This document shows, one piece after another, positions 28,203 through 36,210 of a stretch of DNA of 64,000 nt. The DNA comes from Mesorhizobium tianshanense (GTDB lineage: Bacteria > Pseudomonadota > Alphaproteobacteria > Rhizobiales > Rhizobiaceae), in the NCBI RefSeq assembly GCF_007830515.1, contig NZ_VLKT01000039.1, positions 1 to 64,000 of the forward strand, read 5' to 3'. The first letter of the stretch is position 1. The number at the start of each line of letters is the position of its first letter. The position numbers and the translations under genes were made by a program. A model generated the notes under the pieces. The model saw nothing but the letters and a program-made list of their open reading frames with translations, did not search any database and had not been told where the DNA came from.

Positions 28203-28838
28203 ATGTTGCGCCGCCCAGGTCGCCAGCTTGCGCAGCGTTTTCTCGGATCGAGCTCAACGTCGCCAAGGGGATCACTGCCAGTCTGCGAAAAAAAATCGAC
28301 CGGTCCTAGCGATAGTCCGCGAAAGCGCGGAATTCGCGAACAGCCGAAATTCGTCAATGAAGTCAACAGCCCAGATTTTTGACGGTATGCTCGGCCTGAG
28401 CGAAAATAAATTACCTCTTAAAATCAATTTGATTACCATGAGTTGAAACAATCGAGTGGGAGTGACGGGTACAAACGACGGTAATAGAGTAGTTTTGGCG
28501 GCGATTTTCGCCATCGTCTAATTGCTTTTTCCGCCCGGATGTCACTCAATTAGCCAGCGTTCTCCATCTTTGACTTGTAAGTGCGATCTGCGCTCGCTTT
28601 TAGGAAGATGTCGAGCCGCTTCAAAGGACGAGAGCACTCTAGCGTAAATTGGCGCGCACAAAGGCGGTCTGCTTCGCGCGCCCATCTCGGCCATCATCCA
28701 TCCAAAAGCGCTCGTCAGCTCATCCGCGAGCCTTGATTAGGAGGAAATGGCCGCAACCGGTTTCTTTGCGGTTGCGGCCAGGCGGACTGCGTGAAGGTCT
28801 ATTGAATCATTTGATCTTCTTCGCCCGATCTTCGGCGC
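28203..28838. other. intergenic stretch with two hairpins, no gene seen
   Basis: About 640 bases with a locally AT-rich part at 28360-28560. A hairpin TCCGCG-AAAG-CGCGGA lies at 28316-28331 and a much stronger one at 28748-28780. Short open frames here show no recognisable protein pattern. The AT-rich part stands out from the surrounding GC-rich DNA. Confidence 0.6.
28748..28780 (-). terminator. 12-bp perfect hairpin downstream of the SDR remnant
   Basis: TGGCCGCAACCG pairs with CGGTTGCGGCCA around a nine-base loop. On the minus strand it is followed by ATTTCC, only a weak T-tract, so termination of the minus-strand transcript is likely but may be incomplete. Confidence 0.6.
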
Positions 28839-29117
28839 TCAGATCCCGATACCACCGGCTATATTTATAGTCTCACTGTTGATGTAGCCCGCAGAAGGTC
28901 CGGCGAGGAAGCAGATGGTTTCAGCCACTTCCTCAAGGGTTGCGATGCGACGGATCGGATGCATGTCCAGGATGACCTCGCGGTCAGGAAGCTCACCGGC
29001 GACGTCCGAGGCCATGTCCGTGGGCATGATCCCCGGCTGTACGACATTCACAGTGATGTTGCGGGGGCCGAGGTCACGCGCGATCCCCTTGGCATATCCG
29101 GCGAATGCCCATTTGCC
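28839..29117 (-). pseudogene. short-chain dehydrogenase, 5'-truncated remnant
   Basis: The C-terminal half of an SDR enzyme remains: SGKWAFAGYAKGIARDLGPR, then ITVNVVQPGIMPTDM, ATLEEVAETICFLAGPSAGY and the ending TINIAGGIGI. The Rossmann N-terminus (GxxxGxG) and the catalytic Tyr region are missing. Homology stops at about 29117, next to the end of the unknown gene at 29138-29491. It marks a recombination boundary at the right-hand side of region 2. Confidence 0.8.
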
Positions 29118-29137
29118 GCTCTCTGACTGCGTCCCGG

Positions 29138-29491
29138 TCAAACCCGTTTCCGCCTGGGTGCGGTCACGGTCAGTTCCTGGCTGATGATCTCGCCATCATG
29201 ACCGACGATCATCGTCAACTCGCGGTCATGATGCTGGAAGGAAAGGCGGTGTCTGCCCTCGTCCTCGCCAATCCCACGCTCGACGCGGCCCTTTATCGAG
29301 CCCCTCTGCATCTGCCTGAGGAAATACTCGACCGCGAACTTCATCGCTCGCGCGGCCACCGCGGCGTCGATTTCGGGCACGCCATCCGTCCAACGAACCG
29401 GGTCATGCCGGATCACTCCCAAAACACGCTCCACCGGGTGATTGTCCCGCATGTCGTCGACAGCCTTGCAATCCGGGCAACTGCTCACCAT
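29138..29491 (-). CDS. unknown protein at the end of the NO-accessory operon
   Basis: This 117-residue protein has an N-terminal CxxC pair (SSCPDCKAVDDMRDNHP) and a region IDAAVAARAMKFAVEYFLRQ, followed by MIVGHDGEIISQELTVT. I do not recognise a family. Its start overlaps the DUF59 stop (tggATGGTGA), so it belongs to the NO-accessory operon. Its end coincides with the SDR junction, so its last residues may have been altered by the rearrangement. CxxC plus the neighbours suggests metal or redox handling; this is inference. Confidence 0.55.
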   Translation of the reverse strand: MVSSCPDCKAVDDMRDNHPVERVLGVIRHDPVRWTDGVPEIDAAVAARAMKFAVEYFLRQMQRGSIKGRVERGIGEDEGRHRLSFQHHDRELTMIVGHDGEIISQELTVTAPRRKRV

Positions 29492-29820
29492 CCACCTCGG
29501 TCCGTGATGCCCAGTCGCAGTCGCGCGTCTGGTGTCATCATCCTCGGCGACCATGGCGGCTCGTAGGTGAGCGCGACATCGACGAATTTAACGCCTGGCA
29601 CGGTCCGTGCGCTGTCACGAACGCCTGCCTTGAGATAGTCCGTGGCTGGGCAGCCCGGCGTTGTCGTGGTCATGACGACGTGCGCGGTGCCACCCTCCTG
29701 GATGGCGACATAGTACACCAGTCCCAGTTCGACGATGTTGCCGCCGAGCTCGGGGTCGATCACGAGGCGAAGCGCATCCTCGACGTGCCGGACCAGATCG
29801 TCGGTCTCCGCCACGTTCAT
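29485..29820 (-). CDS. DUF59 (MIP18-like) metal-sulfur cluster assembly protein
   Basis: This 111-residue protein has the DUF59 pattern IDPELGGNIVELGLVYYVAI and VVMTTTTPGCPATDYL, with the conserved Cys in TPGCP. Family members (PaaD, SufT, MIP18) help insert Fe-S clusters into target enzymes. It starts at ATG 29820, overlapping the DUF2249 stop by ATGA. In denitrification loci, DUF59 and DUF2249 genes often travel together with NnrS-like membrane proteins. Confidence 0.85.
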   Translation of the reverse strand: MNVAETDDLVRHVEDALRLVIDPELGGNIVELGLVYYVAIQEGGTAHVVMTTTTPGCPATDYLKAGVRDSARTVPGVKFVDVALTYEPPWSPRMMTPDARLRLGITDRGGW

Positions 29821-30341
29821 TCGGCAGCCTCGCGCCTGGCGCCGATCCGGACGAGCAGCCGATAGGTCGTTCCGTCGCGGTCGAACCCGCCGCGCCAGTC
29901 GTGGCCGCGCTTCTCCAGTTCCGGCATAAGGAAGACCGGCTCGCGGCAAAGCAGCGCTGACAGGACTTCGCCTGTCTGCATCGCCTCGATCGCCGCCAGG
30001 ATGCGAACCATCGGCTCGGGTGGTTCGAGATCACGATTGTCGAGATGCATCAGCGGGCTTGGCCATGCCGCTTCGACGAAGGCCGACGCCATCTCGTCCG
30101 CGAGATCCTCCTGGTCGGCGTGGCGGAAAAGTACTTCCCAATCGCCGTCGCTGATTTCCCGATCCTCGTGCGCAAACCCCATCGAGCCGAGAGCCTGGAA
30201 CAGAGGTACCGGCCTGAACGGCGCCAGCAGCCGGAATCCCTGGCCCGGAGCGAGCGCACCGATCGTCTCCATGATCTTACCCAACGGCTCTCCGCCTGCG
30301 GCCAGGATCGGCCGGACGTCCAGTTCCACGAATGTCGTCAT
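29817..30341 (-). CDS. tandem DUF2249 protein (internal start in a longer frame)
   Basis: This 174-residue protein has two DUF2249 repeats: one from TFVELDVRPILAAGGEPL to GDWEVLF, the second from LMHLDNRDLEPPEPM to TTYRLLVR. DUF2249 proteins are small TusA-like folds common in denitrification gene sets, and their job is unproven. The ATG at 30341 is preceded by aaggaagg, a strong ribosome site, so it is probably made as a separate protein. However, the same frame is open from the upstream membrane protein gene without a stop. Confidence 0.78.
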   Translation of the reverse strand: MTTFVELDVRPILAAGGEPLGKIMETIGALAPGQGFRLLAPFRPVPLFQALGSMGFAHEDREISDGDWEVLFRHADQEDLADEMASAFVEAAWPSPLMHLDNRDLEPPEPMVRILAAIEAMQTGEVLSALLCREPVFLMPELEKRGHDWRGGFDRDGTTYRLLVRIGARREAAE

Positions 30342-31718
30342 GATCGTCATCCTTCCTTTGTCATGCCCTTTGGGCGAACGAATAGAGCAGGCCGGGCCTA
30401 TGCGCCCCTCGGGGAAACGAGCTTCGGCGCTTACATCGACAAGGCGCCGGGCGCGCAGAAGCTGCACAATTATCCCGGCGGTCGCGACAAGCATGCCCGC
30501 CGCAGTCGCTTGGAACGCCGGCGAATGCTCGTACAGTAGGGCCGCCGCGCCTCCCCAAACCGACGCGAAATACAAAAGGAACCACTTTTCGGCGCGGTTT
30601 TCGACGACCAGGTCCTGAACGCGCGGCGTGGCTTTCTTGCCGAGAACCGGGCCATAGCATTCGAGCCAGGTGAGGAACGGCACGATCTTGTAGAGCATGG
30701 CCAGTCCGAGCCCGGAAAGCCAGCCGAATGCCGCGAGGAAGACGACGGCTGCGGCGTGCCGCTCCAGCGCACCCAACCCGGCAAGAATCGCGGTGAGCAG
30801 GACGGTGAGTCCCAGCGAGGCGAAGGCGAACACGGCCATGCGCGTGTTGAGTTCAATCGTCCGTCTTTTGCGGGCGCGATAGAGATACAGCATGTCGCGG
30901 CCGTAAAACCCAAGCGCAGCGAACCCGACCGTGCCGGCCGCGAGCAGCATCGGGTCGAGACTTCTCTCGGACAGGATGGCCAGGATGCCGCCCGGCACCG
31001 CGATGACCAATGCGCATATGGCGAGATGCAGCACGAGCCTGGTGCCGCGCCGGTCCAGTTCCGGCGCCAGCATGAACATGGCGAACAGCCTGTAGCTGAC
31101 GCCGATGGCGCAAAGGGTGAGCCAGCCGGCGAGACCGGCAAGCGCATGGAGGGAAACACCTCGCCCTGCAAGATCGATGAGATAGGCGTCGTCCGTGACG
31201 CCGCCGCGCACCAGCGCGAAGATGGTGCCGAGCGCCGTGGTCAGAGAGATTCCAACCAGTCCGACACCGACGAAACGCGCGGGCAGGGGAAGCGGCCGCC
31301 CGGATATCAGCGTTCCGGCGAGGTTCCATATCACGAGGGCGAAGCCGAAGCCGAGCAGGATGCTCGCCAGAGGAAAGAAGGGCAGCGCGTCCTCGATTTG
31401 CCCATCGAGCCAGAGAAATCCTGAAAGCAGTGCAACAAGACCGCCAAGCAGGCACAGAAGTGCCGGCATGGTCAGGACATTGTTGAACAGCGGACGGTGG
31501 ATCAGAACCGGCACGAACTGGAACAGCGCCCCGCACATCAGCAGGCTTAGCCAGCCGATCGTCACGATATGCACGACGATAAGGGTCCGCGGAGACTCGA
31601 CTGACGCGGACGGGTAGCCGTACCCGGCCGCCATCAGCCCCTCTGCCAGGAGGAGCGCGGCAAGCGCTGCGGCGAAGTAGGACATGGTCCAGCGGGAAAG
31701 GGAGACGCCGGTCACCAT
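29817..31718 (-). CDS. multi-helix NnrS/CcoN-like membrane protein, frame continuous with DUF2249
   Basis: Codons 1-459 (31718 to 30342) encode a polytopic inner-membrane protein with about 11-12 helices. Histidines sit in helix contexts such as VVHIVTIGWLSLLM and LERHAAAVVFLAAFGWL, and FLTWLECYGPVLG comes late. This recalls the haem-copper-like or NnrS-type membrane proteins of denitrification loci. Codons 460-633 are the DUF2249 tandem, in the same frame. Start ATG 31718 follows gaggagaact. A TTGCG-N4-CGCAA box lies upstream. Whether one long fusion, two proteins or both are made is open. Exact family naming is uncertain. Confidence 0.72.
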   Translation of the reverse strand: MVTGVSLSRWTMSYFAAALAALLLAEGLMAAGYGYPSASVESPRTLIVVHIVTIGWLSLLMCGALFQFVPVLIHRPLFNNVLTMPALLCLLGGLVALLSGFLWLDGQIEDALPFFPLASILLGFGFALVIWNLAGTLISGRPLPLPARFVGVGLVGISLTTALGTIFALVRGGVTDDAYLIDLAGRGVSLHALAGLAGWLTLCAIGVSYRLFAMFMLAPELDRRGTRLVLHLAICALVIAVPGGILAILSERSLDPMLLAAGTVGFAALGFYGRDMLYLYRARKRRTIELNTRMAVFAFASLGLTVLLTAILAGLGALERHAAAVVFLAAFGWLSGLGLAMLYKIVPFLTWLECYGPVLGKKATPRVQDLVVENRAEKWFLLYFASVWGGAAALLYEHSPAFQATAAGMLVATAGIIVQLLRARRLVDVSAEARFPEGRIGPACSIRSPKGHDKGRMTIMTTFVELDVRPILAAGGEPLGKIMETIGALAPGQGFRLLAPFRPVPLFQALGSMGFAHEDREISDGDWEVLFRHADQEDLADEMASAFVEAAWPSPLMHLDNRDLEPPEPMVRILAAIEAMQTGEVLSALLCREPVFLMPELEKRGHDWRGGFDRDGTTYRLLVRIGARREAAE

Positions 31719-31800
31719 AGTTCTCCTCTGTCAGGATCGCGCTGGAGACGCGTTCCACCAAACTGTTGGCCCAAGCTTATCGCTTCAACCGGAACGTTCT

Positions 31801-31814
31801 TTGCGCTGACGCAA
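31801..31814 (-). promoter_or_regulatory. NnrR-type box upstream of the NO-accessory operon
   Basis: TTGCG-CTGA-CGCAA, a perfect dyad matching the NnrR site form known from rhodobacterial nitrite and NO reductase promoters. Its centre at 31807.5 predicts a minus-strand start near 31766, 48 bases before the ATG at 31718. It could also serve the DUF1858 gene on the other strand. The rest of the 31719-32063 gap shows no gene. Confidence 0.7.
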
Positions 31815-32063
31815 GCAAATCCGTTTCCAAAAGCATTGGGGTCGGGGTCGCTAGTGGACAATCACGGTGTCGAGTCGTTCATAATCCGTCTAGGCACGGT
31901 TGATCGCCAGACGCCGGCCGACATCGCACTCTCGCCGCAAGACGTTCCGCAAGTACCGACGCCGTGGCGGAAGACTGGCGATTCCTTTTTCGCCGTTTCT
32001 GTTTGCTGATCCGCAATGACGGGGGCGCTCCGAAGCCTGATGATGTGTTCCAGGAGCGGAGCC

Positions 32064-32267
32064 ATGAAACCGAAGTTTCACGACGACATGACGATGGACG
32101 CAATCATGCGCGAGTGGCCGGACACCATTCGCGTCGTTCTTGATCATGGATTGCTTTGTGTAGGCTGTCCCATCGCATCCTTTCACACGCCGGCGGACGC
32201 GGCCAAAGAGCATCAGGTGGACGAAACACGGCTCATCCACGATCTGGTCGATGCCATGAAGGGATAG
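32064..32267 (+). CDS. DUF1858 small protein
   Basis: This 67-residue cytoplasmic protein begins MKPKFHDDMTMDAIMREWPD and carries the CxxC motif LLCVGCPIASFHTP. The DUF1858 family is found as a stand-alone protein beside hybrid-cluster or NO-detoxifying proteins and may bind a metal or a haem. Start ATG 32064 follows aggagcggag. It converges with the Crp/Fnr regulator gene (six bases between the stops). Confidence 0.87.
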   Translation: MKPKFHDDMTMDAIMREWPDTIRVVLDHGLLCVGCPIASFHTPADAAKEHQVDETRLIHDLVDAMKG

Positions 32268-32273
32268 GTCGCT

Positions 32274-32978
32274 TCAGCTCTTCTCCGCGCGTCCCTGCGC
32301 AAGCAGGAACAGGCGGTGCGGTTCGACAATAGTCACTTTCTGGCGGCCGCTCTTGACCAGACCCTTGTCTTCCCAGGAGGTGAGCAGACGGCTGACCGTA
32401 TGAAGCGTCGTGCCGGTCATCTCCGCTATGTCCTGGCGTGAGATCGGAAAGTCAATGAGAATGCCTTCGTCCGTGGTCTTTCCGGTCTGCTTGACGAGAC
32501 GTAGCAACGCATGGGCAACGCGCTGTTCCACCTGCTCGGTAGCCATCTCGACGACACGGCTGTGCGTGTCGTTGAGCCTGGTCCCCACCGTCTTATAGGT
32601 GTTGGCGCCAAAATTTGGGAAAGCGGTTGCGAAGTCCGACCAGAGGTTGCCCGGCCAGGCCAGCGCCACGCAATCGACCGCTGCGATCGCGCTCGCCGGA
32701 TAAGTGGATCGGCCCAATGCCTGGGCGATGCCCATCAATTCCCCCGGACTGATGTAGCGCACTATCACCTGCTGACCGTCCAGTGTCGTCTTCACCACGC
32801 GGACATGCCCTGCGATCAGGAGGAAGAAGGAATGGGCTTCGCCCTCTTGCTCGAAAACCGCCTCATCCTTCGCTATCCGCAACGAACGGGCCTTCTGAAG
32901 GATGCGATCGAGGTCCGCCGGAGCCACGCCCTGGAATGGAGACAGCCCAGCAATCAGCGAGCGGTCGAGGCGGCTCAC
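32274..32978 (-). CDS. Crp/Fnr-family regulator, NnrR/DNR-like
   Basis: This 234-residue regulator has a cyclic-nucleotide-binding fold at about residues 10-130 (AHSFFLLIAGHVRVVKTTLD), a dimer helix and a C-terminal winged helix with ISRQDIAEMTGTTLHTVSRL. Only one cysteine is present and no N-terminal Cys cluster, so it is not an FNR oxygen sensor. The neighbours point to an NO-responsive NnrR/DNR type. The recognition helix has His where FNR and CRP have Glu (LHTVSR versus VETISR). The GTG start at 32978 is fixed by a near-perfect Shine-Dalgarno GGAAGGAGG; longer starts at 32996 and 33032 are unlikely. Confidence 0.85.
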   Translation of the reverse strand: MSRLDRSLIAGLSPFQGVAPADLDRILQKARSLRIAKDEAVFEQEGEAHSFFLLIAGHVRVVKTTLDGQQVIVRYISPGELMGIAQALGRSTYPASAIAAVDCVALAWPGNLWSDFATAFPNFGANTYKTVGTRLNDTHSRVVEMATEQVEQRVAHALLRLVKQTGKTTDEGILIDFPISRQDIAEMTGTTLHTVSRLLTSWEDKGLVKSGRQKVTIVEPHRLFLLAQGRAEKS

Positions 32979-33041
32979 GGTGACTCCTCCTTCCATCGGG
33001 TGGAACTCAAAAGACTCGATGCGCGAATGCATCGCCACAAT

Positions 33042-33053
33042 GTCACATGTGAC
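33042..33053. promoter_or_regulatory. 12-bp perfect palindrome upstream of the NnrR-like gene
   Basis: GTCACATGTGAC lies 64-75 bases before the regulator's GTG start. Perfect symmetry and position suggest an operator. It does not match the FNR or NnrR half-site, and the protein that binds it is unknown. Confidence 0.4.
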
Positions 33054-33184
33054 GGAACGGCGACAAGCCGTCACCAGTGTGGCCTTTTCACGCCCCTCGG
33101 TTGTGCGCGTACGATCGGACGCGTGCCCCATGCCGGCATCGCGCGAGCTAAGCCGGTCTGGATCTCCCGATTTTCTGGAGCGGG

Positions 33185-34537
33185 CTAAGCCGCCTTGCTG
33201 TGGGCGCGGACCGACTGGTCCAGATAGGCATCGAAGGCGGCGGCGACTGCACGGATGACGAAGCGGTGATCCTGGCGAACGCGGATGAACCCATCCGTCA
33301 TGTCGAGGACGCCATCCTGCATCAGCTCTTCCAGCCGGCCACCAGTCTCGAGAATCCGGGCGGGCTCGAAGCCGTGCGACGCACAGATCGCAGCCACATC
33401 AGCCTCGAAGTCGCACATCAGCCGCTCGATGATTGCCGCTCGTACCAGATCCTCGGCCGTCAGCCGGTAGCCCTTCGACGTCGCAAGGCGGCCGGCGGCG
33501 ACATGGCGCGCATATAGGCCCGGCGCCACCTCGTTCTGGATATAGCCTTCCTGCGTGCGGCCGATGGCGGAGGCGCCGAAGCCGAGCAGCGTGTTGCAGT
33601 TGTCGGTCGTGTATCCCTGAAAGTTCCGTCTGAGGGTCCCGGTCTGCTGGGCCCGCACCAGATCGTCGTCCGGCAGCGCAAAGTGGTCGAGGCCGATCTG
33701 CCGGTAACCGGCGGCAACCAGCGTTTCGGCAATGGCCGATGCCTGCTCGCTGCGCGCTGCGCTGTCTGGCAAGGCGGCTTCGTCGATCATTCGCTGATGC
33801 TTCTTGAACGTTGGGACGTGGGCATAGCCGAAGACAGCGAGCCGATCCGGTTTCATCGCAACCGCTGCCGTCGCGGTATCAACACAGGACTGCGCGGTCT
33901 GGTGCGGGAGGCCGTAGATCAGGTCGAAATTGATGCGGGCGACGCCATGGCGCCGCAGATTGTCGACGGCTTCGGCTGTCTGCTCCTCGCTTTGGATGCG
34001 GTTGACGGCCTTCTGCACCACCGGATCGAAGCTCTGCACGCCAAGGCTTGCCCTGCCGATGCCGGCGGCGCCAAGAGCTTCGGCCATATCGGCCGTGAGC
34101 GTGCGGGGATCGATCTCGATGGCGATCGAAGCCGCTGCGGTGAACTCGAAGCGCTGGCGCAGGAGTTCCATCAGCGAGGCGAACTCCGCCGGCTCGATGA
34201 TCGTTGGCGTGCCTCCGCCAAAATGGACTTCGCCGACCTGCAATCCTTTCGGTGCGCGATCCGCGACGATGCGGATTTCCTCTCGCAGCGCGTCCAGATA
34301 ATCGAGGATCGGCTGGTCCTTCCTCGAGATGGTGGTGTGACAGCCGCAGTACCAGCACATGGACCGGCAAAACGGGATGTGGAGGTAGAGCGACACGGGG
34401 TCGCCGGACGGAAGGTCGCTCAGCCAGCCCTCATAGATATCGGCACCGACCGCCTGAGAGAAGCGCGGCGCCGTCGGGTAGCTGGTGTAGCGGGGCAGGC
34501 GAGCCTCCCCATATTTCCGCAAAATGGTCACTTGCAA
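33185..34537 (-). CDS. hemN: oxygen-independent coproporphyrinogen III oxidase
   Basis: This 450-residue radical SAM enzyme makes protoporphyrinogen IX without oxygen, needed for haem under anoxia. The cluster motif is IPFCRSMCWYCGCHT (CxxxCxxC plus the extra Cys found in true HemN). It is preceded by YTSYPTAPRFS and followed by VHFGGGTPTI. Family-typical GGGTP, SLGVQ and NFDLIYGLPHQT are present. A TTGCG-AAAT-ATCAA site lies in front of it, so the NnrR-like or an FNR-type regulator could switch it on. It ends 207 bases upstream of the regulator start. Confidence 0.94.
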   Translation of the reverse strand: MQVTILRKYGEARLPRYTSYPTAPRFSQAVGADIYEGWLSDLPSGDPVSLYLHIPFCRSMCWYCGCHTTISRKDQPILDYLDALREEIRIVADRAPKGLQVGEVHFGGGTPTIIEPAEFASLMELLRQRFEFTAAASIAIEIDPRTLTADMAEALGAAGIGRASLGVQSFDPVVQKAVNRIQSEEQTAEAVDNLRRHGVARINFDLIYGLPHQTAQSCVDTATAAVAMKPDRLAVFGYAHVPTFKKHQRMIDEAALPDSAARSEQASAIAETLVAAGYRQIGLDHFALPDDDLVRAQQTGTLRRNFQGYTTDNCNTLLGFGASAIGRTQEGYIQNEVAPGLYARHVAAGRLATSKGYRLTAEDLVRAAIIERLMCDFEADVAAICASHGFEPARILETGGRLEELMQDGVLDMTDGFIRVRQDHRFVIRAVAAAFDAYLDQSVRAHSKAA

Positions 34538-34599
34538 CGGATTTCCTGTGCTGCACGGGATCTGTCCGTTCTACCTACCCGCGCCGCCGGCATCATTCC

Positions 34600-34613
34600 T
34601 TGCGAAATATCAA
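34600..34613 (-). promoter_or_regulatory. hybrid NnrR/FNR-type box upstream of hemN
   Basis: TTGCG-AAAT-ATCAA: one half-site is of the NnrR kind, the other of the FNR kind. Its centre at 34606.5 predicts a minus-strand start near 34565, 28 bases before the hemN ATG. Confidence 0.6.
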
Positions 34614-34630
34614 GCACCGGCGATGTCGAC

Positions 34631-34792
34631 ATGGAAGCCTATGAAATCACCCATATCGAAGGCAGCACCCATTGGATGCCGGGCGCCAACGACGCCGGGC
34701 GCACTGCCTGGGTATCCCACGAACCGGATGCGGTTCTCGATCCGGTCAAGGATTTTCTGGCCCAAGTGCTCAGGGAACGACGCAACGCATAG
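34631..34792 (+). CDS. small putative protein of unknown function
   Basis: This 53-residue acidic reading frame contains MEAYEITHIEGSTHWMPGAN and ends near VKDFLAQVLRERRNA. The composition is protein-like (Glu/Asp-rich with a closing amphipathic helix), unlike the basic shadows around it. The ribosome site is poor. No family is recognised. It is divergent from hemN. Confidence 0.4.
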   Translation: MEAYEITHIEGSTHWMPGANDAGRTAWVSHEPDAVLDPVKDFLAQVLRERRNA

Positions 34793-34967
34793 CTGCACTC
34801 CGCGCAATCTTCGGAAAGCAGCGACCGGGAGCGCTACTTCCGTTCCTTCGACAGCGCTCGCTTACCGGATCTGAGGACGACGCCGACAGGTGTTGGCCGC
34901 CCGAACGCGGATAGCCGGCCGATAAAAATTGTAGCCAAATTTGTCGAAGCGACCCGAAATCCAAGAA

Positions 34968-35006
34968 CTACGCGGCTCTCGCGTAGATTCGCATACATTC
35001 GGGTAC
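34968..35006. repeat. dyad CTACGCG-N5-CGCGTAG followed by 10-bp periodic repeats
   Basis: A perfect seven-base dyad (34968-34986) is directly followed by ATTCGCATAC and ATTCGGGTAC (34987-35006), two direct repeats one helical turn apart. The next ten bases, ATTTCGATCG, share part of the pattern. It lies about 175 bases upstream of the small secreted protein and may be a regulator site. Otherwise 34793-35180 holds no gene. Confidence 0.4.
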
Positions 35007-35180
35007 ATTTCGATCGTACTCGGGCAAATCCCTGCGACAGGCGTGGCGTAAGTTTCAATCGTGAGCAGGAAGCCTCGTCATGGTGACGAGACAGAAAGCC
35101 GACAGCGGTTTCGCAAGCGGGAGTCAACACCGCGCGAGGCGCCGGTCGGCGGTCCGCTCATTCCAAGAAAGGAAAATACG

Positions 35181-35420
35181 ATGAAGAAACTTGTAACGGC
35201 TTTCGCCCTTCTTGCCTTGTCGACAGGGGTCTCTCTCGCTGCCAATCAAAACCCGGACCGCGACCCGACCCGCGGGTTCGCTCCTGATGTCGACAAACGC
35301 GAAATGACCTTGGATACGAGTCATACGGCTTCCTTGCCGCTACCCGTAGTGGCCTCGCAAGAAGGACAACCACAGCCGGGCAAGGCCCATAAGGGTCGTG
35401 CACCATGGGCGGGCCGTTAA
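35181..35420 (+). CDS. small secreted protein of unknown function
   Basis: This 79-residue protein has a clear signal peptide (KKLVTAFALLALSTGVSLAA) followed by a short, polar, proline-rich mature part of about 57 residues (NPDRDPTRGFAPDVDK, then LPLPVVASQEGQPQPG). The ATG follows aaggaaa. Small periplasmic peptides of this sort are common in rhizobia; no function is known. Confidence 0.65.
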   Translation: MKKLVTAFALLALSTGVSLAANQNPDRDPTRGFAPDVDKREMTLDTSHTASLPLPVVASQEGQPQPGKAHKGRAPWAGR

Positions 35421-35440
35421 TATACTGAACTGCCCGATCC

Positions 35441-35485
35441 AAAAAATGTCCAGTCACCCTCCATGCAACGAGGGTGGTTGGACAT
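35441..35485 (-). terminator. rho-independent terminator for the two-component/cytochrome operon
   Basis: On the minus strand the hairpin has 16-base arms with 14 matches (ATGTCCA and CACCCTC blocks pairing with GAGGGTG and TGGACAT, eight-base loop) and is followed directly by TTTTTT. It ends transcription coming from the cytochrome c gene at 35551. Confidence 0.82.
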
Positions 35486-35550
35486 GCGGCGCACGAAAAT
35501 CGTCCCGCCATCGATGAATCTCGCAGGTCGTTGAGTGTGCGGGCCGGACG

Positions 35551-36006
35551 CTACCGCGTGACCGCACCTTCCAAATAGGCGATAATCGCTGCCCGCTGGG
35601 CGGCATTGGGAACGCCCACTGTCATCGACGTGCCTGGCACCGCCTGTCGCGGTGCCGCGAGAAAGGCATCAAGAATGCCGCCTTCCCAGACGATGCCCGA
35701 CTCCCGCAGTGCCGCCGAATAGCGGCCACCCTCCACACTGCCGGCCGTGCGGCCGATGACGCTCGACAGATGCGGGCCGACCCTGTTCTGGCCGGGCTCC
35801 AGGCTGTGGCAGGTGCCGCAGCGCTGCCGAAACAGCCGCTCCCCTTCTACCTGCTGCGCGAAAGCGGCGGCCGGCAACAGCAGGCCAGCGGCGGCCAAAA
35901 GCCCAGCCAGGAACGCGCGCGCTCGCGTGGCAGACGTCGCCAGGGATGCGGCCGCAGCTCCAGCGGAAATGATGTGGTTGCGTGTCGTGGCTTGTGAACG
36001 GTTCAT
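35551..36006 (-). CDS. periplasmic class I cytochrome c (c2-like)
   Basis: This 151-residue protein has a long N-terminal region ending in a hydrophobic export segment (FLAGLLAAAGLLLPAAAFA), then one haem site RQRCGTCHSLEPGQ and the c2-type block VGPHLSSVIGRTAG. A Met ligand in GTSMTVGVPN follows. It would carry electrons in the periplasm. Start ATG 36006 is chosen because the longer frame lacks a signal at its own start. It follows the sensor kinase gene and ends at a strong terminator. Confidence 0.87.
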   Translation of the reverse strand: MNRSQATTRNHIISAGAAAASLATSATRARAFLAGLLAAAGLLLPAAAFAQQVEGERLFRQRCGTCHSLEPGQNRVGPHLSSVIGRTAGSVEGGRYSAALRESGIVWEGGILDAFLAAPRQAVPGTSMTVGVPNAAQRAAIIAYLEGAVTR

Positions 36007-36210
36007 TGGATGACCTCTGCGGAACGTTGGGGGATGGGCTTTGCTGGTGGCAGGAAGCTCCGGGCAGGACCAGCCGCTCACCAGCGGGAGCGGCAGCCGG
36101 GCCAGGGAAGGTGCTGGGGAGGATGCGGGTGGTGACTTGTCCTTCGTTGCCGCGGCGATGATCGGATCGTGGCACGGCATCGCGTGTTCCGATCGCGGGA
36201 CGGGTTTCGG

